37,225 nucleotides of DNA from Ferrovibrio sp. (GTDB lineage Bacteria > Pseudomonadota > Alphaproteobacteria > Ferrovibrionales > Ferrovibrionaceae). Both the position numbers and the translations under genes were made by a program. Below the pieces are notes generated by a model. The model searched no databases. It was not told where the DNA came from and saw nothing but the letters and a program-made list of their open reading frames with translations. Below, piece after piece: positions 24,254 to 32,701 of this stretch (position 1 is its first letter; the number at the start of each line of letters is the position of its first letter). Where the stretch lies: contig NZ_PEKV01000009.1 of assembly GCF_002796975.1 (NCBI RefSeq), positions 227,563 to 264,787 of the forward strand. The letters are read 5' to 3'.

Positions 24254-24285
24254 TTCCGGGGCCGGACTGCATACCGGCCCCGGAA
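24254..24285 (+). terminator. Strong hairpin after the binding-protein gene (attenuator/mRNA stabiliser)
   Basis: A perfect 12-bp stem (TTCCGGGGCCGG, 24254-24265, with CCGGCCCCGGAA, 24274-24285) with an 8-nt loop is followed by CCTGATTCCTTTTCC. It lies 10 bp after the stop and 26 bp before the next ATG. Such stems between binding-protein and permease genes usually act as partial terminators and block 3' decay. Confidence 0.65.
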
Positions 24286-24310
24286 CCTGATTCCTTTTCC
24301 GGGTCCGCAG

Positions 24311-26434
24311 ATGTCGATCACAGATACCATTGCCTACTGGCGCTACCGGCTGGTGCCAGACCATATCGTTGGCGAAATCCTCGCCAAAAGGTGGATCGAC
24401 AACGCGATTCCCTTCGCCATCCTGGTCGCGGTGCTGGTCGGTTTCGGCACCGCCGTGCCGGATTTCCTCAGCCTCGGCAGCATGACCGCGTTGACGCGGC
24501 AGCTTGGCGAATTCGGCCTTGTCGTGCTGGCCATGACCATCGTCATGCTAGCCGGCGGCATCGATCTCAGCGTCGGCTCGGTGCTGGCACTGGCTAATAT
24601 CACCGCGCTGGCGATGCTGAACATCTTCGGGCTGCCGGTTGGCGTCGCATGCGTGATTACGCTCGCGGTGGGCGCGTCCGTCGGTCTGGTGAACGGCCTG
24701 CTGATCGGCTATCTGCGCCTGCGGGCGTTTCTCACCACGCTGGTGACGCTGATCATCGTGCGCTCCATCGTCGATATGCTGCTGCTGAAATTTGCCGTGC
24801 AGATTTCGGCCGGCTTCGTCGATTCCGCAGTCTGGGATTTCATCGGCGACGGCAAGGTCGCCCAGGTACCGTTCAGCTTCGCGCTGTTCCTCCTGATCGC
24901 TATCGTCGTGCATGTGGTGCTCAGCCGCACCCGGCCGGGCTGGCATCTGATGGCGGTGGGCGGGTCGCGGCGCTCGGCCCACAATGTCGGCATTCACGTG
25001 CGGCGCACCATCTGCCTGACCTATGTGGTCTCGGGCACGCTGGCGGCGCTGGCCGGCTTCCTGTTTGCTGCGCGCCTCGGTGGCGCCGGCTCGGATGTCG
25101 GCATCGGGCTGGAGATCACGGTGCTGACGGCAGCCGTGCTGGGCGGCAACAGTCTCGGCGGCGGTCGCGGTTCGGCGGCGAAAGCCGTGCTCGGCGCGAT
25201 CACCGTCATGATCATCATCAATGGGCTGGTGCGCGTCGGTGCCGGCAGCGGCGCCAATTCTCTGATCCTCGGCCTCATCCTGCTGGCCGCAGTGGCGATC
25301 GATGTGCGCTGGCTGAAGAATCGCCACAAGGTACTGGCCAAGGTCTATGTCTCGCCGGCCTTCCGCAGCCTGCCGGCAGCGCCCGGCACCGAGCGCGACT
25401 CGGCCTCGCCCTATGCCCTGAACGATCGTCTGCGCGATGTGTCGCCAGTCGGCCTGAACCAGGTCGACGGGCCGGAGGATGTGATCCTCGACGAGAACGA
25501 CCATATCTATGCCGGCACGCGCACCGGCGACATTGTGCGCTTCTTCGCGCCGGACTACACGCAGCAGGAGGTCTTTGCCCATGTCGGTGGCCGGCCGCTC
25601 GGCATGGCCTTTGCCCGCGACGGCGCGCTGATCTGCTGCATCGGCGGCATGGGGCTGTATCGCATCGGCATGGATCGCCAGATTAGCAAGCTGACCGATG
25701 AAACCAACCGCACGCCGTTCTCGATCATTGACGATGCGCGGCTGCGGTTGGCCGACGATCTGGATATCGCACCCGACGGCCGAATTTTCTTCAGCGAAGC
25801 CACCGTCCGCTATGAAATGCATGAATGGCCGGTCGACGGCCTGGAATCGCGCGGCAACGGGCGGATCATTTGTTACGACCCGCTTAGCAACACGACACGC
25901 ACGGTGCTGCGCAACCTGAATTTCCCGAACGGCATCTGTATGACGCAGGACGGCCAGTCGTTCCTGTTCGCCGAAACCTGGAGTTGCAGCGTCAGCCGCT
26001 ACCATTTCGACGGTCCCAAGGCGGGCAAGGTCGAAACCGTGATCCCGGACCTGCCCGGCCATCCCGACAATATCAACCGCGCCTCCGATGGCACCTACTG
26101 GCTGGCGCTGGTCGGCGTGCGCACGCCCAGCATGGATCTCGCGCTCAGGATGCCCGGCTTCCGCCGGCGCATGGCGCGGCGGGTGGCGCCCGATGAATGG
26201 CTGTTCCCTAATATCAATACCGGCTGCATCGTCCGCTTCGACGAGAGCGGCCGCATCCTCGATACGCTGTGGGATCTCGGCGGCGAGAACCACCCGATGA
26301 TCACCTCGATGCGCGAACATCGCGGGCATCTCTATATCGGCGGCATCTTCAACAACCGCATCGGGCAACTGCCGCTGGCGGGGGCCGATCCGGACTGGAC
26401 CGGTACGCGCTCCTACTGGGGGGATGAGAAATGA
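24311..26434 (+). CDS. RbsC-type ABC permease fused to a strictosidine-synthase/SMP-30-like propeller
   Basis: A 707-residue fusion. Residues about 1-335 are a complete CUT2 permease: LVVLAMTIVMLAGGIDLSVGSVLAL at 71-95, the coupling loop AVGGSRRSAHNVGIHV, and VLGGNSLGGGRGSAAKAVLGA. After a basic linker (LKNRHKVLAKVYVSPAF), residues about 380-707 form a beta-propeller of the strictosidine synthase/SMP-30 type. Its marks are GPEDVILDENDHIYAGTRTGDI, ADDLDIAPDGRIFFSEA, FPNGICMTQDG, AETWSCSVSRYHFDGPKAG and LPGHPDNINRASDG. Candidate metal ligands are Glu389, Asp483, Asn540 and Asp586. ATG 24311 fits the permease N-terminus. No stop or frameshift interrupts the join. Hydrolysis of a lactone or ester tied to transport is an inference. 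Confidence 0.88.
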   Translation: MSITDTIAYWRYRLVPDHIVGEILAKRWIDNAIPFAILVAVLVGFGTAVPDFLSLGSMTALTRQLGEFGLVVLAMTIVMLAGGIDLSVGSVLALANITALAMLNIFGLPVGVACVITLAVGASVGLVNGLLIGYLRLRAFLTTLVTLIIVRSIVDMLLLKFAVQISAGFVDSAVWDFIGDGKVAQVPFSFALFLLIAIVVHVVLSRTRPGWHLMAVGGSRRSAHNVGIHVRRTICLTYVVSGTLAALAGFLFAARLGGAGSDVGIGLEITVLTAAVLGGNSLGGGRGSAAKAVLGAITVMIIINGLVRVGAGSGANSLILGLILLAAVAIDVRWLKNRHKVLAKVYVSPAFRSLPAAPGTERDSASPYALNDRLRDVSPVGLNQVDGPEDVILDENDHIYAGTRTGDIVRFFAPDYTQQEVFAHVGGRPLGMAFARDGALICCIGGMGLYRIGMDRQISKLTDETNRTPFSIIDDARLRLADDLDIAPDGRIFFSEATVRYEMHEWPVDGLESRGNGRIICYDPLSNTTRTVLRNLNFPNGICMTQDGQSFLFAETWSCSVSRYHFDGPKAGKVETVIPDLPGHPDNINRASDGTYWLALVGVRTPSMDLALRMPGFRRRMARRVAPDEWLFPNINTGCIVRFDESGRILDTLWDLGGENHPMITSMREHRGHLYIGGIFNNRIGQLPLAGADPDWTGTRSYWGDEK

Positions 26435-27507
26435 GCTTCTTCTTCACCCGGGCGCTCGATTCCTTCCTCGGTCGCAACGAAAGTGCGATCACCGTTCCAG
26501 CGTTGGACGGCGCGCTGCGCCCGAACCGGCGGCTTGATGACGCCGCCGGACGCATTCCGGTCCGCGCGCCGGGCGCACTGGCGGTCGGCCGCGACGGCCT
26601 GATGGTCAGTTCCGGCAGCGACCTGCTGCGGCTGCCCAGCGGGGAGGTGCTGTATCGCGCCTCCGCCGAGATCAGTTGCCTTGCACCAGTCGCCGGCGGC
26701 ATTGCCATCGGCCTCGATGACGGCCGTATTGTCATTGTCGGCGGTGAGTTCGACGGCACTGAATTGCCCGCCCGCGATGGCGCACGCTGCCCCACGGCGA
26801 TGGTCGCAGACGGCGATGCGCTGTATGTCTGCCACGGTTCGGCGCAGAATCCGCCATCGGCCTGGACGCGCGACCTGCTGGAGCGCAATGCCTCGGGCGC
26901 CATCTGGCAGATGGATTTGCGCGGCAGTCGACAGCATCGCATCGCAGCCGGCCTGGCATTTCCGGCCGGCCTGGCGCTTATCGCCGACGGCCTGATCGTA
27001 TCCGAGAGCTGGAAACACCGGATCGTTCTGCTGGACAGGACCACCGGCGCGCTGCGGAAGGTGATCCAGTCCGATCTGCCGGGCTATCCGGGCCATATCG
27101 GCCATGGACCCAGTGCGAGTTCGGGCGACGGCTATGTCATGGCCATGTTCGCGCCGCGCAACCAGCTGGTCGAATTCATCCTGCGCGAGGACCAGTACCG
27201 GCGCCGCATGATGGCGGAGGTCGATCCGCGCTACTGGGTCGCGCCCAGCTATCGCAGCGGGCGGTCCTTCTACGAACCGCTGCAGGGCGGTGGCGTCAAG
27301 CATCTTGGCATCCTCAAACCCTGGGCGCCGACCTTGTCCTTCGGCATGGTCGTGCTGCTGGACGAAAACTGCCTGCCGGTCGACAGTTTCCAGAGCCGCG
27401 CCGACGGCACGACGCACGGCGTCACCGGTGCTGTCATCCATGACGGTGCGCTCTATGCGGCCTCGCGCGGCGACGATGTCGTCGCCCGGCTCGATTTCGG
27501 TTCGTAA
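26431..27507 (+). CDS. SMP-30/strictosidine-synthase-like propeller, probably without metal site
   Basis: A 358-residue protein with propeller-type repeats related to the C-terminal part of the preceding fusion. Compare FPAGLALIADGLIVSESWKHRI with FPNGICMTQDG...AETW, and LPGYPGHIG with LPGHPDNIN. At the metal-ligand positions it has Ala179 instead of Asn and Gly221 instead of Asp, and the first Glu is also lost (APGALAV). It is therefore probably non-catalytic or differently catalytic. No signal peptide is present. Its ATG overlaps the previous stop (ATGA), so translation is coupled. It may pair with the permease-bound propeller or bind the substrate; this is a guess. Confidence 0.75.
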   Translation: MSFFFTRALDSFLGRNESAITVPALDGALRPNRRLDDAAGRIPVRAPGALAVGRDGLMVSSGSDLLRLPSGEVLYRASAEISCLAPVAGGIAIGLDDGRIVIVGGEFDGTELPARDGARCPTAMVADGDALYVCHGSAQNPPSAWTRDLLERNASGAIWQMDLRGSRQHRIAAGLAFPAGLALIADGLIVSESWKHRIVLLDRTTGALRKVIQSDLPGYPGHIGHGPSASSGDGYVMAMFAPRNQLVEFILREDQYRRRMMAEVDPRYWVAPSYRSGRSFYEPLQGGGVKHLGILKPWAPTLSFGMVVLLDENCLPVDSFQSRADGTTHGVTGAVIHDGALYAASRGDDVVARLDFGS

Positions 27508-27521
27508 AGGCAGGCCCGGTC

Positions 27522-29018
27522 ATGGCGACGATTCTGGAACTGAAAAACGGCACCAAGGAATATCGCGGCGTTCCAGCCGTGAGGGACGTATCCTTCACAC
27601 TCGAACGCGGCGAGGTGCATGCCTTGCTGGGCGAAAACGGCGCCGGCAAGTCGACGCTGACTAAGATGCTGGCCGGCGTGGTGACACCGACGGCGGGCGA
27701 AATCCTGCTGGACGGGCAGCCGATGGACCTGCGCGGTCCGTCGGATGCGCTGAAGAAGGGCATCGCCATGGTGTACCAGGAAACCAGCCTGGTGCCGTCG
27801 CTGACGGTGGCGCAGAACCTGTATCTCGGCGATGCCAAATGGTTCAACCGCCTGCGCGGCATCTACATCGCGGCGCAGCAGTTCCTGCAATCTCTGAATT
27901 TCCCGGTCGATCCCACCGCGCTGGTCTCCGGCCTGGGCGCAGGCCAGAAGCAGATGGTGGAGATCGCCCGCGCCGTGCACCACAAGGCGCGGGTGATCAT
28001 TTTCGACGAACCGACCGGGACGCTGACGCCGGAGGAGAAGCATCACTTCTTCGCGCTGGTGAAACGGCTGCGCGCCCGGGATGTGTCGATCATCTTCATC
28101 TCCCATGCACTGGAAGAGGCGCTACAGATCTCCGACCGCATCACCATCCTGCGCGACGGCGAGCATGTCATCACCGACCGGACCGACAGTTTCGATCGCG
28201 ACCGCATCGTGCGCGCCATGGTCGGCCGTACATTGTCGGACGAGTTGTACGGCAAGGCAGGCCGTCATCGCACACGGCCGGCCGGCCGCAAGGTGCTGAG
28301 CGTGCAGAACCTGTCGATGGGCACGATGGTGCGCAACAACACCTTCTCTGTCTTTGCCGGGCAGATCACCGGCATCTTCGGCCTGATCGGCTCGGGCCGC
28401 ACCGAAACTGCCAAGGTGATCGCCGGTATTCTTAAGCGCGACTTCTTCCATGGCGGCCAGATACGCCTGGAAGATCGCCCGGTGCGCTACCGGGTGCCGC
28501 GGCCTGCGATCCGCGACGGCATCATCTATGTCACCGAAGACCGCAAGCTGGAAGGTTTCTTCGAAACCATGTCGGTGGCGGAGAATATTTATGTCGCCGC
28601 CATGGCCGGCGGGCAGAGCCGCTCGCGGCTTGTCAGCATGTCGGAGATGCAGCGGCTCGCAGAGACGTGGACCAAGGCACTGAATGTCAAGGTGATCAAT
28701 TCGGATGCCCGCGTGATCGAACTGTCGGGCGGCAACCAGCAGAAGGTGGTGGTCAGCAAGGCACTGGTGCAGAAGCCGAAGCTGATCATCTTCGACGAAC
28801 CGACCCGTGGCGTCGATGTCGGCGCCATCGCCGAGATCCACCAGTTGATCAACCGTCTGGCCGACGAAGGCATGGCGGTGATGGTGATTTCCTCCTATCT
28901 GCCGGAAATCCTGCATCTGTCGGACCGCATTCTGGTCTCGCGCCAGGGCCGCATCGTCGAGGAATTCACCGGCGGTCAGGCCGATGAGGAAACCATCATG
29001 TATGCGGCGGTGCACTGA
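27522..29018 (+). CDS. ABC transporter ATPase, RbsA-like (two nucleotide-binding domains)
   Basis: A 498-residue tandem ATPase. The first domain has Walker A GENGAGKST (37-45), a degenerate signature LGAGQ (138-142), Walker B VIIFDEP (158-164) and an H-loop FISHALEEA. The second has the lysine-less Walker A GLIGSGRTE, the intact signature LSGGNQQK, Walker B LIIFDEPTRGVDVG and VISSYLPE in place of the His loop. One complete and one degenerate site is normal for RbsA/MglA proteins. It energises the permease pair encoded upstream. The next gene starts 2 bp after its stop, so the CoA ligase is part of the same transcript. Confidence 0.93.
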   Translation: MATILELKNGTKEYRGVPAVRDVSFTLERGEVHALLGENGAGKSTLTKMLAGVVTPTAGEILLDGQPMDLRGPSDALKKGIAMVYQETSLVPSLTVAQNLYLGDAKWFNRLRGIYIAAQQFLQSLNFPVDPTALVSGLGAGQKQMVEIARAVHHKARVIIFDEPTGTLTPEEKHHFFALVKRLRARDVSIIFISHALEEALQISDRITILRDGEHVITDRTDSFDRDRIVRAMVGRTLSDELYGKAGRHRTRPAGRKVLSVQNLSMGTMVRNNTFSVFAGQITGIFGLIGSGRTETAKVIAGILKRDFFHGGQIRLEDRPVRYRVPRPAIRDGIIYVTEDRKLEGFFETMSVAENIYVAAMAGGQSRSRLVSMSEMQRLAETWTKALNVKVINSDARVIELSGGNQQKVVVSKALVQKPKLIIFDEPTRGVDVGAIAEIHQLINRLADEGMAVMVISSYLPEILHLSDRILVSRQGRIVEEFTGGQADEETIMYAAVH

Positions 29019-29020
29019 AC

Positions 29021-31672
29021 GTGAAGATGAAGACGACGCGCGCGATCACGGCCATTACCTCGATTGCGGATATCGAGGCCATTGAGAGAATGCCCTATGA
29101 CGCGCTGATCCCGGCGCAGACCCTGCTCGACCTGTTTCGCGCCACGGCAGAGCTGCATCCCTCGCGGCCGGCGCTGACCATGATGGCAGCTGGCGGCTAT
29201 ACGGGAGAGGCCGTCACCCTGACGCATGCCGAGCTGTATCGTGCCATCATCCGCGCCGCCAATTTCTTCCACCGGATCAATAAAGGCGGCGTCGTGGCCT
29301 TCCTGACGCCGATCCTGCCCGGCATGGTCGAGGCGCTGTATGGCGCGCAGACGGCTGGCGTGGCCAGCACGATCAATTACCTGCTCAATGCGCGGGTGAT
29401 TGCCGATTTGCTCACGGCGGAGGGCGCCGCAACACTGGTGATCCCGGCCGAAAAGCTGGACGCGGTCATCTGGGCCAAGGCGAAGGAGGTCATCGCGCTC
29501 ACGCCCGGCCTGCGCAATATCGTGGTGCTGGGTGCGTCCGGCGCGGCGGTTCCTGACGGCCAGCTGGATTTCCACGCCGAGCAGGCGCGCTGCCGCGATG
29601 ATGATCTCGATTTCGACAGCGCGGCCGGGCGGGACACGGTCTGCGCCCTGTTCCATACCGGCGGCACCACCGGCCGGCCCAAGCTGGTGCAGCTGACGCA
29701 TGGCAACCAGATCCATGCTGCCTGGAGTTTCGCCCAGGTGCATGGCCTGGATGAGACAGATGCGGTGATCAACGGTTTTCCGCTGTTCCATGTCGGCGGT
29801 ACCATCACGTCGGGGCTGTCGGTGCTGGCGGCGGGCGGCCATATGGTGGTGCCGTCGCCCTACGGTCTGCGCGACAAGGGCGTGATCGCCACCTACTGGA
29901 AGATCGCCGAGGCCTTCCGGTTGACGATTGTCGGCGGCGTGCCGACCTCGATTGCAGCCATCACCGAGATACCGATCGGTGATGCCGATATCTCCTCGGT
30001 TCGTATGGCGCTGACCGGCGGTGCCGTCTGTCCGAAGGCGGTCAGCGAGCGGTTCCAGTCGCGCACCGGCATCCGGCTGTATGAAACCTACGGCATGACC
30101 GAAACCGCGGCCGCCATCGCCTTCAATCCGGGCCGCGCCGTGCCGGTGCAGGGCAGCGTCGGATTCCGCGCGCCTTTCGCCCGCACGCGCATCACCAGCC
30201 TTGATCCCGCCCGGCCGGATGCACTCTGCGCGCCGCAGGAAAGCGGCCTGGTGCAGGTCAGCGGGCCGCAGGTGTTTCCGGGCTATGTCGATCCGGCGCA
30301 TAACCGCAATACCCGCAGTACCGATGGCTGGCTGATCACCGGCGATGTCGGCTACCTCACCGAAGACCAGCGCCTGGTGCTGACCGGCCGCGAGAAGGAT
30401 CTCATCGTCCGCAGCGGCCATAACATCAATCCCTCCGATATCGAGGATGTCGCCAATGTCTTCGCCGGTGTGCAGATCAGCGCGGCGGTCGGCATGCCTG
30501 ATGCCTATGCCGGCGAGGTACCGGTGCTGTTCGTCGTCGCCTCGCCCGGGACCGCCATCGACATGGCGGCGCTGGAGCGGCATCTGGGCAGCGCCATCGC
30601 CGAGCCGCCGGCACGGCCGAAGCGGATCTTCCAGATCGAAGCGCTGCCGACCACCGCGGTGGGCAAGATCGTCAAGAACGAGCTGCGCGACCGCGCTATT
30701 GAGGAAAAGGTGCGGGCCGAGATTGCCGCCGCCTTCGAGCAGCCGGTCGAGGCGCGGATCCAGATCGGCAAAGACGACAAGCTGAACACGGTGGTGCGGG
30801 TCGAGATCGTGGCCTCGGACGACGGCCCGCTGCAGGCCTTACGGGCTGCACTGGAGCCGTTACCGCAACGCTATGACATCGCGGTTGCAGACGAGGCAAA
30901 GGAACCCGTGCTGCTGATCCGGTCGGGGCCTGTCGCCACCATCACGCTGAACCGGCCGGCCGCCATGAATGCGCTGTCGCCGGACGTCATGGATGCGCTG
31001 GACCGCGTGCTGGATGAGCTGCATGCCGATGAAACGGTCCGCGCCGTCATCCTCACCGGTGCCGGCAAGGCTTTCTGCGCCGGCGGCGATCTGCTCGGAT
31101 TCGGCAAGGAGTTGAGCCTCGACCCGCAATCGCTGCTGGATACGCTGGCCTATAACCAGCGCGTGATGCTGAAGCTGCGGGCGCTGCCGATGCCGGTACT
31201 GGCCGCCGTCAACGGCGTGGCAGTGGCCGGTGGTCTGGAACTGATTCTCGCCTGCGACGTCGTCATCGCCGCCGAGACGGCGAAAATCGGCGACGGCCAT
31301 GCCCGCTACGCCATCGTGCCCGCCGCAGGATCAACGGTGCAGCTGATGATCCGGATGCATGGGGCGCAAGCCATGCACATGCTGTTCAGCGCCGAGCTAT
31401 TCTCAGCTCGCCAATGCATGGAGTGGGGGCTCGTCACCGACGTGGTCCCAGCTGATCAACTCCATAATAAGGTGCTCGACATCGCCCGGTGCTACAGTCA
31501 GCGGAGCCCAGCAGTGCTTCGGCATGTGAAAGCGCTCACACGCACTGTACATGACGGCATCGTTCAGTCTGGTCTACGTGCCGAGCTGCAGGCGTTCCGT
31601 ACCCATTTGTCGAGCCACGACCTCGCGGAAGGTTTGCGCTCTTTCCGTGAAAAACGACGTCCACACTATTGA
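29021..31672 (+). CDS. Acyl-CoA synthetase fused to a crotonase (enoyl-CoA hydratase/isomerase) domain
   Basis: An 883-residue bifunctional protein. Residues about 25-560 are an ATP-dependent acyl-CoA (AMP-forming) ligase: P-loop HTGGTTGRPK (212-221), YETYGMTETA (354-363), GDVGYLTEDQ...TGREKDLI (441-462) and the catalytic Lys549 (TAVGKIVKNELR). A ~65-residue linker leads to a crotonase domain (about 628-883) with the oxyanion loop GAGKAFCAGGDL (680-691) and Glu740 (AGGLELILACD). The second hydratase Glu is replaced by His760 (GHARYAIVPAAG), so simple enoyl-CoA hydration is doubtful; isomerase, lyase or hydrolase chemistry is possible. The start is GTG 29021 or ATG 29027. Codon choice in the last ~300 bp looks different from the rest. 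Confidence 0.88.
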   Translation: MKMKTTRAITAITSIADIEAIERMPYDALIPAQTLLDLFRATAELHPSRPALTMMAAGGYTGEAVTLTHAELYRAIIRAANFFHRINKGGVVAFLTPILPGMVEALYGAQTAGVASTINYLLNARVIADLLTAEGAATLVIPAEKLDAVIWAKAKEVIALTPGLRNIVVLGASGAAVPDGQLDFHAEQARCRDDDLDFDSAAGRDTVCALFHTGGTTGRPKLVQLTHGNQIHAAWSFAQVHGLDETDAVINGFPLFHVGGTITSGLSVLAAGGHMVVPSPYGLRDKGVIATYWKIAEAFRLTIVGGVPTSIAAITEIPIGDADISSVRMALTGGAVCPKAVSERFQSRTGIRLYETYGMTETAAAIAFNPGRAVPVQGSVGFRAPFARTRITSLDPARPDALCAPQESGLVQVSGPQVFPGYVDPAHNRNTRSTDGWLITGDVGYLTEDQRLVLTGREKDLIVRSGHNINPSDIEDVANVFAGVQISAAVGMPDAYAGEVPVLFVVASPGTAIDMAALERHLGSAIAEPPARPKRIFQIEALPTTAVGKIVKNELRDRAIEEKVRAEIAAAFEQPVEARIQIGKDDKLNTVVRVEIVASDDGPLQALRAALEPLPQRYDIAVADEAKEPVLLIRSGPVATITLNRPAAMNALSPDVMDALDRVLDELHADETVRAVILTGAGKAFCAGGDLLGFGKELSLDPQSLLDTLAYNQRVMLKLRALPMPVLAAVNGVAVAGGLELILACDVVIAAETAKIGDGHARYAIVPAAGSTVQLMIRMHGAQAMHMLFSAELFSARQCMEWGLVTDVVPADQLHNKVLDIARCYSQRSPAVLRHVKALTRTVHDGIVQSGLRAELQAFRTHLSSHDLAEGLRSFREKRRPHY

Positions 31673-32016
31673 TCCGGCAGGGTTTCCGACCGGTAGATAT
31701 CCCAGGCTCTCCTAATCAGTAGATTCGCAATTTGGCTTCAGCGAGAGGTGACTAAAGCCAACCGGTCTCGGTGCCGGCAATTCCCGTCGATCCAGTGGCT
31801 GAAACGCAGCGCGGCTTCTGGCCAATCACTGGTCAGTAGCTTTTGCCACTTCGATCGAAGCCGACATATTAATTACGAGGCCAGTATGCGACTCGAGACG
31901 TTCTGAAGAGGCGCGCGCAGGCCGAAAAACGATGCGCAATGCTTTGTCTCTGCTCATTAGTGTTGTGGGTCAGGTTTGGTGAGCCTGACCGATAGGCTGC
32001 TCTTTCTAAATTTAGC
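31673..32016. other. 344-bp intergenic region without a recognisable gene
   Basis: The stretch lies between the ligase stop and the convergent GntR gene. Apart from one hairpin near its right end I see no gene, promoter or T-tailed terminator. Its composition is less GC-rich than the operon before it. Confidence 0.6.
31968..31990 (-). terminator. Possible terminator of the second GntR gene
   Basis: GGTCAGG (31968-31974) pairs with CCTGACC (31984-31990) around a 9-nt loop, 26 bp past the GntR stop on the minus strand. There is no clear U-run, so its strength is uncertain. Confidence 0.35.
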
Positions 32017-32700
32017 TTACTCAGCATCCTTTGATGAATGACCTTGAATTAGGGTGTGATACGACGCGCGAAGATGAGTTTTCATTGCATGCTTGGCCAA
32101 CTCAGCATCCCTGTTCTCGATGGCCAGAATGATATCCCTATGGTGATGCACGCTTCGCAACATATCTTCGTGCGAATACACATAAAAACCGCCATTCAAT
32201 AGAGGGGCATCGAGGAGGTTCTCAGTGATCTGGACCAGCCTTGGTGATGCGGAAGCCTCCAGAAGCACTTCGTGGAATCCGTTATTCGCAACCTGAAGAT
32301 CCATCAGGTAGTTGTGCGGCTTTTCGGTGATCAAGGCATGCATCTGATCGGTCAGGGCGCGCAGCCGCGCAACCTGAGCCGGAGTGGCGCGCTCGGCGGC
32401 TAATCCGGCGGCCTGTGATTCCAGCAGGATGCGCAGCATGTAGACTTCAGCAACATCGGCATGCGTCCATTGCGCGACGAATGCGCCACGGTTCTCCGCG
32501 CCGGTCAGCAAACCATCTTTGATCAGCCTCCGCAGCGCAAGCCGGACAGGCGTGCGGCTGACATCCAGTTCATCAGCAATATGGCTTTCCTTGAGCTGCT
32601 TACCTGGCGGGTAGGCGCCTGTCGTGATTTTATGCCTTAGGAAGTCATACACATTGTCCTGTATACGATTTTCCTTGCTCTGGCCATTTGTATCGCTCAT
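32017..32700 (-). CDS. GntR-family transcriptional regulator (FCD type)
   Basis: A 227-residue regulator. The winged helix-turn-helix (about 10-75) has NVYDFLRHKITTGAYPPGKQLKESHIADELDVSRTPVRLALRRLIKDGLL. The FCD domain has LRILLESQAAGLAAERAT, NNGFHEVLLEASAS, VHHHRDIILAIENRDAELAKHAMKTHL. ATG 32700 fits the family and has GGAG 6 nt upstream; the frame extends to a TTG at 32757. Upstream DNA is the coding sequence of a truncated TRAP permease, so its native control region seems to be lost. Such regulators usually control divergent TRAP and hydroxyacid genes, like those that follow. Whether it is still properly expressed is unclear. Confidence 0.87.
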   Translation of the reverse strand: MSDTNGQSKENRIQDNVYDFLRHKITTGAYPPGKQLKESHIADELDVSRTPVRLALRRLIKDGLLTGAENRGAFVAQWTHADVAEVYMLRILLESQAAGLAAERATPAQVARLRALTDQMHALITEKPHNYLMDLQVANNGFHEVLLEASASPRLVQITENLLDAPLLNGGFYVYSHEDMLRSVHHHRDIILAIENRDAELAKHAMKTHLRASYHTLIQGHSSKDAE

Positions 32701-32701
32701 C

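Noticed and set aside
31688..31697. Third copy of the 48-bp repeat on the opposite strand (CCGGTAGAT)
   Set aside because: Only nine bases match, and the GTACTGAGTGAGA block is missing.
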